A stretch of DNA of 64,000 nucleotides from Sphaerisporangium rufum (GCF_016863395.1 NZ_BOOU01000077.1:31042-95041); one strand, 5' to 3'. Counted from the first letter of the stretch, positions 25,169-34,326 are shown. Numbers and translations are program-made. Notes: generated by a model from the sequence alone, not told the origin.

Positions 25169-25301
25169 ATCATGACCGTGTCGGCGGACGCCGCCGGGTT
25201 CCCATGATCACCGGTATTTCCCCGGACCCCGGTGACGTCCCCCGGCGCCGGTGACCCGCCGGCGGGCTCCGGACGTTCCGCCGGGGCCCGGCCCGGCGCC
25301 G

Positions 25302-25336
25302 GCCCGCCCGCGCCGCGGCCGTCGGCGCGGGCGGGC
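25302..25336 (-). terminator. Strong hairpin after purA
   Basis: A perfect 14-bp inverted repeat (arms 25302-25315 and 25323-25336, 7-base loop) lies 14 bases beyond the purA stop. No U-run follows, as is usual for actinobacterial terminators. Confidence 0.65.
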
Positions 25337-25349
25337 ACGGCCGTCGTGG

Positions 25350-26633
25350 CTAGACCAGCGGGCGGATGGCGAGGGTCTGGGTGCGGCCGGGGCCGACCCC
25401 GATGGCGGAGATCGGCGCCCCGCTCATCTCCTCCAGGGCCCGCACGTAGTCGCGGGCCTTCGCCGGCAGGTCGTCGAAGCTCTTGGCGTCGCTGATGTCC
25501 TCCTGCCAGCCGGGCAGCTCCTCGTAGATCGGCTTGGCGTGGTGGAAGTCGGTCTGCGTCATCGGGATCTCGTCATGCCGCACGCCGTCCACGTCGTAGG
25601 CGACGCACACCGGGATGCGCTCCAGGCCGGACAGCACGTCCAGTTTGGTGAGGAAGAAGTCGGTCACGCCGTTGATCCGGGTGGCGTACCGGGCGATCAC
25701 CGCGTCGAACCAGCCGCACCGGCGGTCCCGGCCGGTGGTGACGCCGTACTCGCCGCCGGTGGTGCGCAGCCAGTCGCCGGCCTCGTCGGTGAGCTCGGTC
25801 GGGAACGGCCCGGAGCCGACCCGTGTCGTGTACGCCTTCAGGATGGCGATCACCCGGGTGAGCCGGGTCGGCGGGATGCCGGCCCCGATGCACGCGCCGC
25901 CCGCGGTCGGCGAGGAGGAGGTGACGAAGGGGTAGGTGCCGTGGTCGATGTCCAGCAGCGTGCCCTGGCCGCCCTCCAGCAGCACGACCTTGTCCTCGTC
26001 CAGCGCCTGCGACAGCACCAGCGAGGTGTCGGCGATGTGCGGCTTGAGCCGCTCGGCGTACCCGAGGTACTCGTCCAGCACCTTGGCCGGGTCGATGCCC
26101 CGGCGGTTGTAGACCTTGGTCAGCACCTGGTTCTTCTCGTTGAGCGCGACCTCGATCTTCTTGCCCAGGATGCCCGGGTCGAGAAGGTCCTGCACCCGCA
26201 CGCCCATCCGGGCGATCTTGTCACCGTACGCCGGGCCGATGCCGCGCCCGGTGGTGCCGATCCGGGCCTTGCCCAGGTATCGCTCGGTCACCTTGTCCAG
26301 CGCCTTGTGGTGCGGCATGATCAGATGAGCACTGGCCGAGATGAGCAGCCGGCCGCAGTCGATGCCGCGCTCGCGGAGCCCGTCGATCTCGGCGAGCAGC
26401 ACCCCCGGGTCGATCACCACACCGTTGCCGATCACCGGGACCACTTCGGGCGACAGCACGCCGGTGGGCAGCAGGTGCAGGGCGTACTTCTGGTCGCCGA
26501 TCACCACGGTGTGGCCCGCGTTGTTCCCGCCCTGGTAGCGGACGACGTAGTGGACCTCGCTCCCCAGCAGGTCGGTGGCCTTCCCCTTGCCCTCATCGCC
26601 CCACTGGGCGCCCACGAGAACGACAGCCGGCAT
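25350..26633 (-). CDS. purA: Adenylosuccinate synthetase
   Basis: A 427-residue enzyme that condenses IMP with aspartate using GTP, the first step from IMP to AMP. The N-terminal P-loop-like motif [17 protein letters not shown] is diagnostic, followed by QGGNNAGHT near residue 36, [11 protein letters not shown] near 128, [20 protein letters not shown] near 218 and [12 protein letters not shown] near 298. The length and C-terminal end ([10 protein letters not shown]) are standard. GGGAGTTG precedes the ATG. It lies downstream of the DUF3151 gene, an arrangement conserved in actinobacteria; a hairpin with a T-run separates the two. Confidence 0.98.
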   Translation of the reverse strand: MPAVVLVGAQWGDEGKGKATDLLGSEVHYVVRYQGGNNAGHTVVIGDQKYALHLLPTGVLSPEVVPVIGNGVVIDPGVLLAEIDGLRERGIDCGRLLISASAHLIMPHHKALDKVTERYLGKARIGTTGRGIGPAYGDKIARMGVRVQDLLDPGILGKKIEVALNEKNQVLTKVYNRRGIDPAKVLDEYLGYAERLKPHIADTSLVLSQALDEDKVVLLEGGQGTLLDIDHGTYPFVTSSSPTAGGACIGAGIPPTRLTRVIAILKAYTTRVGSGPFPTELTDEAGDWLRTTGGEYGVTTGRDRRCGWFDAVIARYATRINGVTDFFLTKLDVLSGLERIPVCVAYDVDGVRHDEIPMTQTDFHHAKPIYEELPGWQEDISDAKSFDDLPAKARDYVRALEEMSGAPISAIGVGPGRTQTLAIRPLV

Positions 26634-26649
26634 GGTTCAACTCCCGCAC

Positions 26650-26686
26650 ACAAAAACGAAACCCCTGGCGCAAGCGCGACAGGGGC
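26650..26686 (-). terminator. Intrinsic terminator between DUF3151 gene and purA
   Basis: On the minus strand CCCCTG pairs with CAGGGG (plus-strand arms 26662-26667 and 26680-26685) around a GCGC-rich loop, followed by TTTCGTTTTTG. This is one of the few classical hairpin-plus-U-tract terminators in the window. It could also serve as an attenuator in the purA leader, since it ends only about 17 bases before the purA start. Confidence 0.75.
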
Positions 26687-26735
26687 TCTTGCGTTGAGAG
26701 ACTACCCGAGTCCGCCGACCCACCCCAAGGGGCGG

Positions 26736-27155
26736 TCAGTCGGAGTTGAGCGCCTCGGCCGCCTCGCCGCTGCTGTCCCGCAGGAACCGCGCGCAGCGTT
26801 CGGCCTCGTCCTTCTCCCCGATGGCCTGGGCGGCGCGGGCCAGCGCGTGCAGGCAGCGCAGGAACCCGCGGTTGGGCTCGTGGTCCCACGGGATCGGCCC
26901 GTGCCCCTTCCAGCCGGCCCGGCGCAGCTGGTCCAGCCCCCGGTGGTAGCCGGTGCGGGCGAAGGCGTAGGAGGTGACCGCGTGACCGGCGGCGAACGAA
27001 TCGTCGGCGAGCGCCGCCCACGCCGCGGAGTAGGCCGGGAACCGGGCGGCGACGTCGCTCGGCTTGGCACCTGAGGTGAGCGCCTCCCGGGCCTCCGGGG
27101 TGTCCGGCAGCTGGACGGGCGGTGGACCGGCGAGCAGGTTCTGCTGGATTTCCAT
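26736..27155 (-). CDS. DUF3151-family protein
   Basis: A 139-residue soluble helical protein. The segments ARFPAYSAAWAALADDSF, AYAFARTGYHRGLDQLRRAGWKG (approximately) and PIPWDHEPNRGFLRCLHALARAAQAIGE match the actinobacterial family DUF3151, whose function is unknown. The family commonly sits near purA and fba. The ATG at 27155 has no ribosome site, and TAAGAC ends 7 bases upstream, so a leaderless start is likely; an in-frame GTG two codons upstream is an alternative. Confidence 0.85.
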   Translation of the reverse strand: MEIQQNLLAGPPPVQLPDTPEAREALTSGAKPSDVAARFPAYSAAWAALADDSFAAGHAVTSYAFARTGYHRGLDQLRRAGWKGHGPIPWDHEPNRGFLRCLHALARAAQAIGEKDEAERCARFLRDSSGEAAEALNSD

Positions 27156-27165
27156 GAACACAGTC

Positions 27166-28896
27166 TTACCTGTCCGGCCGCGAGGTGCTCGAAGCCGCCC
27201 GCGCGGATCGCCGGAACCGGCCGGACAATCTCCGGGACAGTGTGGTGGGGCCCCGGTCGGCCGGCTGCGCCTCAGGGGCGGTCGCCGTCTCCGCCGCGCC
27301 GGCCGTCTCCGCCGCGCCCGCTGTCTCCGCCGTCTCCGCGGCGCCCGCGCCGCCGGGCGCGGTCGCGGCGGCCAACCGCTCGGCGAGCCGGGCGTTCTCG
27401 GCGCGTAGCCGGGCCACCTCGTCGGCCAGGGCCGGGCCCGCCGGTTTCGGCTCCGGCGGTTCGGCCGCCGCGGCCGGCCGGAAGCCGAGGCCGTGGCCGT
27501 CCAGCCAGTGCGTCCCCGCCACGTCGTCCACCGCGGCGTCCAGCGGCTCGCCCTCGGCTCGGACCAGTGCGGCCCGGGCGAAGGCGCCGGTGTGCTCCAG
27601 CCGGGCGGCGATCACCTCGTCGGTCTCGTCCAGCGCGACCGACACCAGCCCGTACCCGCCGTCCACCGCGTGCTTCACCAGCCGGCGGAGCGTCTCGGGG
27701 CCGGGCACCCAGCCGGCCGGGCAGCGCAGCCGGTAGGGCACCGGCGCCGCCGAGGCCGCGGGCGCGGTGACGAACCGCACCCGGGACTCGGCCCGGTAGT
27801 GGCCGCGGACGAGCAGCAGGTCCAGCCGCTCGCTGTTCAGCGGGTTGCGCCGGTCCGCCACCGTCTCGTCCCACGGCCCGGTCAGGGTGACCCGGATGTC
27901 GGGCAGCGAGCCCGCCAGGAAGCCGTCCACGGTCGCCCGCACGTCCTCGTAACCGGCGTGCTCGGCCTCGACCAGCACCTCGACGTACGGCACCAGCCAC
28001 TGCCGGCGCGGATGGGCGCGCAGCCGGCGCATGTGCGGCAGGTGGTCCGGCACGAAGGCGTGGTTGTAGCGCCGGACGCGCTCGCCGTCGCGCATCATCA
28101 TCGACGGCCCGAGGTGGCGGCTGCGCGCCTCCGGGGCGAGCACGAACGCGGCGCCCTGCTGGGCCAGCCGGTGGCCGAGCTCGGTGTCCTCGCCGAGCAC
28201 CAGTCCGGTGTCCAGCGGCCCGGCCGCGCGCAGCAGCCGCGCGTTCACCGACGCGGCGTTGGTGACGTGCACCCGGTAGGCCAGGTCGCCCGCGGTGCGC
28301 AGGCCGTCGGTCCGCGCGGCCAGGTCGACGATCCACCGGTGCGGTTCGCCGGCCGCCTCGTCGAACGCCTTTCCCGCGTCACCGGCCGAGACGGCCGCGT
28401 GCACCTCGGCCGCGGTGGGCGTGCCCGGCCGGTACGGGACATAGCGCACGTACCCCATGACGACCAGGTAGTCCGCCAGGTGATGCCAGCGCATGTGCGC
28501 CTCGACCTCGTCGTGGAAGGTCACCATGTCGGCGTCCAGCCAGTGCACGACGTCGCCGTCCGCCGCCGCCAGCCCCAGGTTGCGGGCGGCCGACCGACCC
28601 CGGTCGCCGGGGCCGGTGCGCAGCAGGCGGACGTTCTCCGGCGCGATCTCCGGCAGGTGCAGCGGCGGGTCGGTCCCGTCGTCGACCACCACGACCTCGG
28701 TCAGGTGGGCCGGGTAGCTCTGCGCCGCGAGGGCGGCCAGGGTGAGGTCCAGCCGGTCCTGGTGCCCGTAGGCGGCGATCACCACGCTGACGGTGCGCCG
28801 GGGCCGCCAGCTCCCGGGCTCCGGCGGGCGCAGCGCGCCGTAGTCGTTGTGCCTGATCCGCGGGGCGGGCGGGCGGGCGAGGTCGTCGGCTGTCAT
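27166..28896 (-). CDS. Family 2 glycosyltransferase with C-terminal extension
   Basis: A 576-residue protein, last gene of a three-gene operon. Residues about 25-230 are a GT-A domain: VSVVIAAYGHQDRLDLTLAAL, VVVDDGTDPP, GRSAARNLGLAAADGDVVHWLDADM (donor-binding DxD-type LDAD), then the GEDTELGHRLAQQG acceptor/catalytic segment near 260. A second region (300-510) has no clear family match. The tail is a coiled coil (ADEVARLRAENARLAERLAA) followed by Ala/Glu/Thr repeats (AETAGAAET) and a basic end. The ATG overlaps the previous gene's stop (ATGA). Probably builds a surface polysaccharide or glycosylates a protein; sugar unknown. Confidence 0.85.
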   Translation of the reverse strand: MTADDLARPPAPRIRHNDYGALRPPEPGSWRPRRTVSVVIAAYGHQDRLDLTLAALAAQSYPAHLTEVVVVDDGTDPPLHLPEIAPENVRLLRTGPGDRGRSAARNLGLAAADGDVVHWLDADMVTFHDEVEAHMRWHHLADYLVVMGYVRYVPYRPGTPTAAEVHAAVSAGDAGKAFDEAAGEPHRWIVDLAARTDGLRTAGDLAYRVHVTNAASVNARLLRAAGPLDTGLVLGEDTELGHRLAQQGAAFVLAPEARSRHLGPSMMMRDGERVRRYNHAFVPDHLPHMRRLRAHPRRQWLVPYVEVLVEAEHAGYEDVRATVDGFLAGSLPDIRVTLTGPWDETVADRRNPLNSERLDLLLVRGHYRAESRVRFVTAPAASAAPVPYRLRCPAGWVPGPETLRRLVKHAVDGGYGLVSVALDETDEVIAARLEHTGAFARAALVRAEGEPLDAAVDDVAGTHWLDGHGLGFRPAAAAEPPEPKPAGPALADEVARLRAENARLAERLAAATAPGGAGAAETAETAGAAETAGAAETATAPEAQPADRGPTTLSRRLSGRFRRSARAASSTSRPDR

Positions 28897-30194
28897 CGGC
28901 ACTCCATCAGTCGGCTCGGCCGGAAACCGCGCCACTGCCGGGCGGCCCGGGCCAGGAAGTACCCGACCGGCTCCTGCCAGGTGTGCGCGCCCCGGGCCGC
29001 GCGGCGGGCCATGAACCCGAGCCCGTGCGTGCGGTACATGGCGCCGCCGGCCCGGATGAGGTCCTGGAAGAGGTGGATGTCCACCGACCGGGGCAGTGGC
29101 CGGAAGCCGCCCAGGGCGGTGAGCACCGAACGCGGCAGGACGAAGGTGCCGCCCGCCACGTGGTCGGCCACCGTTTCGGCCGACCACCGGCGGCGGATCG
29201 TGGTGTCGATCTGCGCCAGGTAGAAGAACTCCGAGGCCGCGCCGGCCAGTTCGGCACCCGAGTACGCGTGCGCGAGCATCATGTCGGCGAGGTGGTCGGG
29301 GCCGTACCAGTCGTCGTCGTCCCACTTGGCGACGTACGCGCCGGCGGCGCGGGCCACGGCCTGGTTCAGCACCGCGCCGAACGGCGTCGCCGCCTCCGCC
29401 GTCACGATGGTCAGCGGGCGGTCGAACGCCGCCACCGCCCGGGCCACCTCCGGCGCCGCGGCGGCCACCCCGTGCAGGGCCAGCACCACCTCCAGCTCGG
29501 CACCGCGCTGCCGGGCGATCTGGCCGAGCGCGAACGGCACCAGCGCGGGCCGCCGGGTGCACAGCACGACGGAGATCGTCGGAGCCGGCGGCACCGGTTC
29601 CCCGGCCCGGACGGCGAGCGAGCGCCGCCGCGCGGCCGACCCGTGCCGGGCCAGCGCCGTCCGGCGCAGCAGCACGCTGTGCTCCTCGCGGCGCAGGTCG
29701 TCGGCCAGATCCTCCTCGGTGGCCGCGGTCAGCCGGGCGGCCAGCTCCGGGCCGAGCGCTCGCGCCGCCCAGCCGGGCGGCGGGCCGGACAGCAGCGGGA
29801 CCCCGGCGGCGGCCAGCCCGGCCACCGCGCGCACCGCGGCCAGCGGTCCGGTGTGCGCGCGGCGCCAGGGCACCCGCAGGCCGCGCAGCCGGCGCAGCCG
29901 GCCGACGTCGGCCTCGGTGACCTGCCCGGACGCCGCCAGGCGCACCGGTGGCCGGCCGGGCAGCGGGATCTCCCAGCCGCCGTCGCGCCAGGTGATGCCG
30001 GTCACCGGGTCGGTCGCGTCGCGCAGGAAGCCGCCCGGGTTGACGGTCCGCTCGTCCACCGGCGGCACCGCGTCCGGCTCGAACTCCGCGGTGCGCAGCG
30101 CCGCGTACCCGCCGGGGGAGCCGAGCTCCACCCAGGTGGGGCCGGCCGGCGGCTCCGCGACGCGCGCCCGGGCCGCCCCGGCGGTGGCGGTCAC
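28893..30194 (-). CDS. Glycosyltransferase-family 2-like protein
   Basis: A 433-residue protein beginning at a GTG whose bases overlap the stop of the upstream gene (GTGA, 30191-30194). Residues 1-205 are poorly classified, with a region resembling carbohydrate-related N-terminal domains (FLRDATDPVTGITWRDGGWEIPLP). Residues 210-425 are GT-A: TISVVLCTRRPALVPFALGQIARQ, FGAVLNQAVARAAGAYVAKWDDDDWYGPDHL (DDDD donor/metal site), GGTFVLPRSVLTALGGFRP and DIHLFQDLIRAGG. It stops inside the next gene's start codon. All three genes are tightly coupled, which suggests one assembly pathway. Confidence 0.85.
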   Translation of the reverse strand: MTATAGAARARVAEPPAGPTWVELGSPGGYAALRTAEFEPDAVPPVDERTVNPGGFLRDATDPVTGITWRDGGWEIPLPGRPPVRLAASGQVTEADVGRLRRLRGLRVPWRRAHTGPLAAVRAVAGLAAAGVPLLSGPPPGWAARALGPELAARLTAATEEDLADDLRREEHSVLLRRTALARHGSAARRRSLAVRAGEPVPPAPTISVVLCTRRPALVPFALGQIARQRGAELEVVLALHGVAAAAPEVARAVAAFDRPLTIVTAEAATPFGAVLNQAVARAAGAYVAKWDDDDWYGPDHLADMMLAHAYSGAELAGAASEFFYLAQIDTTIRRRWSAETVADHVAGGTFVLPRSVLTALGGFRPLPRSVDIHLFQDLIRAGGAMYRTHGLGFMARRAARGAHTWQEPVGYFLARAARQWRGFRPSRLMECR

Positions 30195-31294
30195 GGCGTC
30201 CGCCTGAGCACCATCGCGCCCTTCTCGGCGCGGTGCGCGGTCCCGGCCAGTTCCGGGTACTCGCGGAGCCACCGCTCGGCCACCTCGCGCTCGGCCGGGC
30301 GGTCCGCGTCGTCCAGCACGATCCACGCGTCCGCCGTGCAGTGCGGCAGCAGCACCGGCACCGCCGGGTAGCGCACCAGCGGCGCGGTGGCGCCGGGCGG
30401 CCCGTCCACGAAGACCAGGTCCACCTCCGGAAGGTCCGCGAGCGCCGCCGGGTCGTACCAGGGCACCGCGACGGCGTCCCCGTCGTCTCCGTCCCGGCCG
30501 CCGGACCACGGCAGCAGCGGGGCGTGCCGCACCTCGACGACGTCCTGGAGGCCGTGCGCCAGCACCAGGTCGCGGGTGGCCCGGGCGAACCGCTCGTCGT
30601 GCTCCAGCGCCACGACCCGGCCGCCGCCGAACCGCTCCACCGCGTAGCCGAGCCACACGCTGGAGGAGCCGCTGCCGCACTCGACCACGGTCTTCACGCC
30701 ACCGGCGGCGATCCGCCCCACCAGCAGGCGCAGCATGTCGGGGGAGGCGGCCCAGCCGCGCAGGGCGGGCAGCGGGGCGCGCGGGCGCAGCAACGCGCGC
30801 AGATCGACCAGCGCCTCCAGCTGGGCGTAGTTCTGCCGCACCGTGGCGGCCAGCTCGGCCCGCCCGGCGCGCAGTTCGGCCCGCCCGGCGTGCAGCTCGG
30901 CGTCGAGCCGGTCCAGCCGCTCGGCCTGGGCGGCCAGCTCCATCCGGTCCTCGCCGAGCGCCGCGAGCACGACCTCCGCCCGCCGGTGGCCGGCCTCCTC
31001 CAGCCGGCCGGCCAGGCCGTCCACGGTGGCCGCCAGCCGGGAGATCTCCTCACCGGTCCGCCGGAGCGCGGCCTCCTGCCGCTTGGTGCGGGCGTCCACC
31101 CGCAGGGCCTTGCCGTCGGCGCGCCGGGTGACGGCGACGGCGACCACCGTGGCGGCGAGGATCAGCACCGACAGGGCGAGCTGCGCCGCGGCGGCCGGCG
31201 CCAGCGCTCCGGCGGCGACGGTCCAGGCCAGCAGGGCGACCGCGAGGGCGGCGCCGGCCGCGGCGGCGGCGGCCAGCACGCGCGGGGACGGCAT
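30191..31294 (-). CDS. Membrane-anchored SAM-dependent methyltransferase
   Basis: A 367-residue protein, first gene of the glycosylation operon. Two hydrophobic helices (about residues 8-30 and 36-54) anchor it, then a long coiled coil (about 70-165, with repeats RLDRLDAELHAGRAELRAGRAEL). The C-terminal domain (about 175-365) is a class I methyltransferase of the Methyltransf_24 type: VVECGSGSSSVWLGYAVERFGGGRVVALEHD carries motif I and the acidic ribose-binding residue, and VDLVFVDGPPGAT is a later motif. Target unknown, perhaps a glycan. GGGGGA precedes the ATG. The coiled coil may hold the complex of the three enzymes at the membrane; that is inference. Confidence 0.82.
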   Translation of the reverse strand: MPSPRVLAAAAAAGAALAVALLAWTVAAGALAPAAAAQLALSVLILAATVVAVAVTRRADGKALRVDARTKRQEAALRRTGEEISRLAATVDGLAGRLEEAGHRRAEVVLAALGEDRMELAAQAERLDRLDAELHAGRAELRAGRAELAATVRQNYAQLEALVDLRALLRPRAPLPALRGWAASPDMLRLLVGRIAAGGVKTVVECGSGSSSVWLGYAVERFGGGRVVALEHDERFARATRDLVLAHGLQDVVEVRHAPLLPWSGGRDGDDGDAVAVPWYDPAALADLPEVDLVFVDGPPGATAPLVRYPAVPVLLPHCTADAWIVLDDADRPAEREVAERWLREYPELAGTAHRAEKGAMVLRRTP

Positions 31295-31543
31295 CAGCGG
31301 GTCCCCCGCCCGGCGTGCCGCGCGGCGGCGGGACGGACGCGGCCGGCGGGCCGGGTATCGGCGGCGGGCCGGGCGCGGTCGGCGGGATGGGCAGGGGCGG
31401 TGGGACGGGCCGGGATCAGCGAGCGGCCCGCGCGCGGGGTCCGCGTGCCGAGATCGGCGCCCCCGCTGGAGAACCTGCGAGATGGGGCGAACATTCAGCC
31501 GAGGCTAACGACGCATCGACTGGATCATCCGGGCGTTTACTAC

Positions 31544-31604
31544 TTCTTGGGCATTTCCCAAGAAACTCTCATGGACCCGGGCAGGAATCGGCCTGCCCGG
31601 GTCC
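31544..31604 (-). terminator. Tandem hairpins downstream of fba
   Basis: A perfect 13-bp stem (31573-31585 with 31592-31604, loop AATCGG) lies 29 bases after the fba stop, and a second 8-bp stem TTCTTGGG/CCCAAGAA (31544-31551 with 31557-31564) follows. The minus-strand sequence between them is T-rich (GAGAGTTTCTT). Together they probably terminate fba. The rest of 31295-31633 holds only the upstream region of the methyltransferase operon and a low-complexity open frame I do not accept as a gene. Confidence 0.75.
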
Positions 31605-31633
31605 GTGGCTCATCCGGAACCGCCGGCGGCGGT

Positions 31634-32659
31634 TCAGGACAGCTTGTTCCCCGCGGACAGCAGGTGCTCGCAGGCCTCGACCACCCGGGCGGCCATGCCC
31701 GCCTCGGCGGCCTTGCCCCACGCACGGGGGTCGTACTCCTTCTTGTTGCCCACGTCGCCGTCGACCTTGAGCACGCCGTCGTACTTGCGGAACATGTGGT
31801 CGGCGACCGGCCGGGTGAAGGCGTACTGCGTGTCGGTGTCGATGTTCATCTTCACCACGCCGTAGGAGATGGCCTCGCGGATCTCCTCCATCGTCGAGCC
31901 GGAGCCGCCGTGGAAGACCAGGAAGAACGGCTTGTCACCGCTGCCGTGCTTGGCGCCGACGGCCTCCTGGATGTCCTTCAGCACGCTCGGGCGCAGCTTG
32001 ACGTGCCCCGGCTTGTAGACGCCGTGCACGTTGCCGAACGTCGCGGCCAGCAGGTACCGGCCGCGGTCGCCGAGACCGAGCGCCTCGGCGGTCGCCAGGG
32101 CGTCCTCCGGGGTGCTGTACAGCTTCTCGTTCATCTCGCCGACGACGCCGTCCTCCTCGCCGCCGACGACGCCGATCTCGGCCTCCAGCACGACCCGGGC
32201 CGCGGCGGCCTTCTCCAGCAGCTCGCGGGCGATCTCCAGGTTCTCGTCCAGCGGGCAGGCCGAGCCGTCCCACATGTGCGACTGGAACAGCGGGTCGCGG
32301 CCCTCGGCCACCCGGCGGGCGGAGATCTCCAGCAGCGGGCGGACGAAGCCGTCCAGCTTCTCCTTCTGGCAGTGGTCGGTGTGCAGCGCGATGTTCACCG
32401 GGTACTTGTCGGCGACGGCGCGGGCGTACTCGGCCAGCGCCACGGCACCGGTCACCATGTCCTTGACCGTGCTGCCGGAGAGGTATTCGGCTCCGCCGGT
32501 CGAGACCTGGATGATGCCGTCGCTCTCGGCCTCGGCGAAACCGCGCAGCGCGGCGTTCAACGTCTGCGAGGACGTCACGTTGATCGCCGGGTATGCGAAA
32601 CCATTGGCCTTGGCCCGGTCGAGCATTTCGGCGTAGACCTCTGGGGTCGCGATAGGCAT
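31634..32659 (-). CDS. fba: Class II fructose-bisphosphate aldolase
   Basis: A 341-residue zinc-dependent aldolase of glycolysis/gluconeogenesis, splitting fructose-1,6-bisphosphate into DHAP and glyceraldehyde-3-phosphate. Key pieces: FAYPAINVTSSQTLNAAL near residue 20, NIALHTDHC near 96 (zinc His and catalytic Asp), VLEAEIGVVGGEEDGV near 155, LAATFGNVHGVYKPGHVKL near 208 (zinc His) and VFHGGSGSTMEEI near 255 (zinc His, phosphate loop). This is the long, class IIA type (E. coli FbaA-like). GGGAGTTG precedes the ATG. The fba-dedA-pyrE-DUF3151-purA neighbourhood is a typical actinobacterial arrangement. Confidence 0.97.
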   Translation of the reverse strand: MPIATPEVYAEMLDRAKANGFAYPAINVTSSQTLNAALRGFAEAESDGIIQVSTGGAEYLSGSTVKDMVTGAVALAEYARAVADKYPVNIALHTDHCQKEKLDGFVRPLLEISARRVAEGRDPLFQSHMWDGSACPLDENLEIARELLEKAAAARVVLEAEIGVVGGEEDGVVGEMNEKLYSTPEDALATAEALGLGDRGRYLLAATFGNVHGVYKPGHVKLRPSVLKDIQEAVGAKHGSGDKPFFLVFHGGSGSTMEEIREAISYGVVKMNIDTDTQYAFTRPVADHMFRKYDGVLKVDGDVGNKKEYDPRAWGKAAEAGMAARVVEACEHLLSAGNKLS

Positions 32660-32852
32660 CGGAAGTCAACTCCCTGGACGGAACGGATGCTGGCACGGGA
32701 GCTCGGTGACTCCCCCGAGGGGCAAGTATTGCGAAGTACCGCCGACCGAGGAAGCCGGAGTCCAACGGGCGGTACGGCCGCCGGCCGCCGCCCGGATCCG
32801 GCACCGTGCCCAATACCTCCCTGCCCGGGGACGGTGCCGGACACACCACGTC

Positions 32853-32893
32853 GTGCCCGATCGGGCACTGAACGCCCCCGTGCGGGGTACCCT
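32853..32893 (+). promoter_or_regulatory. Palindrome and -10 element in front of dedA
   Basis: A perfect 16-bp palindrome GTGCCCGATCGGGCAC (32853-32868) precedes TACCCT (32888-32893), which lies 5 bases before GTG 32899 and 8 before ATG 32902. No ribosome site is present, so the dedA message is probably leaderless; the palindrome overlaps the expected -35 zone and may be an operator. Confidence 0.45.
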
Positions 32894-32901
32894 CGTGCGT
32901 G

Positions 32902-33627
32902 ATGGACCTCACAAATCTTCTGGACGCCCAGTGGTGGATCGTCACCTTCGGGCTCATCGGCATCCTCGCGATCATCTTCGCCGAGACCGGCCTGCTCGTC
33001 GGCTTCTTCCTGCCCGGCGACTCGCTGCTGGTGGTCGCCGGCATGGGCGCGTCCACCGCCGTCGCGTCCTCGGTGGGGCTGGACAGCCCGTTCCCGCTCG
33101 GCGTGCTGCTCGTCGGAGCGCCGCTGTGCGCCATCGCCGGTGCCCAGCTCGGCCACTACATCGGCATGAAGACCGGCCCTCGGCTGTTCTCCCGGCCCGA
33201 GTCGCGGCTGTTCCGGCAGGAGTACGTCGAGAAGGCCGAGCACTACTTCCAGAAGTTCGGCCCGTCCAAGGCCGTGGTGCTGGCCCGGTTCATCCCGATC
33301 GTCCGCACGTTCCTGAACCCGGTCGCCGGCATGCTGGGCATGCCCGCGCCCCGCTTCCTGCTGTGGAACGTGCTCGGCGGCCTGCTGTGGACCGAGTCGA
33401 TGCTGCTGATCGGCTACTACGCGGGCAGCGCCATCCCCAACGTCGACCGCTATATCTTGCCCGGCGCGGCGGTCATCATCCTGCTGTCGGTCATCCCGAT
33501 CGTGCGCGAGGTGCTGAAGAGCCGCAAGGAGCTGAAGGCCGGCCGGGAGTCGGCGGTCCAGCCGGCGGTCCAGCCGGCCACGCCGCCCCGCGGCCGGCAC
33601 CACCGGGACCCCGCGCCGCCCATGTAG
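32902..33627 (+). CDS. DedA-family membrane protein
   Basis: A 241-residue integral membrane protein of the DedA (SNARE-associated/VTT) family, implicated in lipid carrier or phospholipid scrambling across the membrane. Features are ETGLLVGFFLPGDSLLVVAG near residue 30, the amphipathic region GPRLFSRPESRLFRQEYVEKAEHYFQKFG, and the signature VLARFIPIVRTFLNPVAGMLGM near 130, then GGLLWTESMLLIGYYAG. The C-terminus is a short basic and Pro-rich tail. An in-frame GTG one codon upstream is an alternative start. Neighbouring fba is divergent. Confidence 0.93.
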   Translation: MDLTNLLDAQWWIVTFGLIGILAIIFAETGLLVGFFLPGDSLLVVAGMGASTAVASSVGLDSPFPLGVLLVGAPLCAIAGAQLGHYIGMKTGPRLFSRPESRLFRQEYVEKAEHYFQKFGPSKAVVLARFIPIVRTFLNPVAGMLGMPAPRFLLWNVLGGLLWTESMLLIGYYAGSAIPNVDRYILPGAAVIILLSVIPIVREVLKSRKELKAGRESAVQPAVQPATPPRGRHHRDPAPPM

Positions 33628-33774
33628 CGGCCACGCGGCTCGTCGCGGGTCCGCCCTCGCCGCGGTGAAATTTTCCCCCAGATGCCCCGGTCGCCTCGGC
33701 GGCCAGGGCGGCGGCCATGCGCGTCCTGACCGGTCCCTCGTGGGCCGCCCCGTCCCCGGGTTAGAGTCCGGTAC

Positions 33775-34263
33775 GTGGGACGCCATCGGTCCGAACCCAT
33801 GGGCATCGCCCGGCTGGCGCTGGTGGGCGTGGCCGTTCTCGCCGTGCTGGCGCTGATCGGCGTCGGCGCCGTGGCCCTGGTCGGCACGCTGGACACCGGT
33901 GACGCCGTCCCGCCGGGCGCCGCCGAGCCGTCCGCCGTCCCGGACAGGACCGCGGACGGGACCACGGACGGGACCACGGCCGCGACGGTCCCGGAGCCGA
34001 GCCGGACGGCGACCTCGCCGCCCACCCTGTTCGTGGAGTGCCGGGCCGACCGGTGCCCGCTGTTCGTCCGGGTCAGCGGCGGGGACGTGCTGGAGGACCG
34101 CGAGCTGGACCGCGGCCAGGAGGCGGTCTACTCCCAGCCGAGCCTCGACGTGGTGCTGAACGACGCGTCCACCGTGTACGTCGAGGTCAACGGGACGGCG
34201 CGCCCGCCGGGCGAGCCCGGCGAGCGGCAGAGCTTCACCGCCCGGCGGGCGAAGGACGGCTGA
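33775..34263 (+). CDS. Small single-pass exported protein, unknown function
   Basis: A 162-residue protein. Residues about 10-37 form a transmembrane or signal-anchor helix (LALVGVAVLAVLALIGVGAVALVG), then a Thr/Pro/Asp-rich linker (TADGTTDGTTAATVPEP), then a compact domain of about 75 residues (LFVECRADRCPLFVRVSGGDVLEDRELDRGQEAVY) with two cysteines six apart that may form a disulfide. GTG 33775 is preceded by TAGAGT ending 7 bases upstream, without a ribosome site, pointing to a leaderless start. No family recognised. Its stop lies in a triplicated 22-base sequence. Confidence 0.7.
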   Translation: MGRHRSEPMGIARLALVGVAVLAVLALIGVGAVALVGTLDTGDAVPPGAAEPSAVPDRTADGTTDGTTAATVPEPSRTATSPPTLFVECRADRCPLFVRVSGGDVLEDRELDRGQEAVYSQPSLDVVLNDASTVYVEVNGTARPPGEPGERQSFTARRAKDG

Positions 34264-34326
34264 CCGGCGGGCGCAGGGCGGCTGACCGGCGGGCGCAGGG
34301 CGGCTGACCGGCGGGCGCAGGGCGGC
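34261..34326 (+). repeat. Perfect 22-bp repeat, three copies, carrying the stop codon
   Basis: Units 34261-34282, 34283-34304 and 34305-34326 are identical and each begins with TGA; the first TGA is the stop of the preceding gene. Because 22 is not a multiple of three, the three TGAs fall in all three frames. Confidence 0.95.

Noticed and set aside
31294..31494. 66-codon minus frame whose stop overlaps the methyltransferase start (TGATG)
   Set aside because: Arg/Ala/Pro low complexity, no ribosome site at its ATG, and the methyltransferase has its own GGGGGA; coupling looks coincidental.
30233..32902. 889-codon plus-strand frame across the methyltransferase and fba genes
   Set aside because: Covers two well-supported minus-strand genes and the intergenic terminators between them; low-complexity product.
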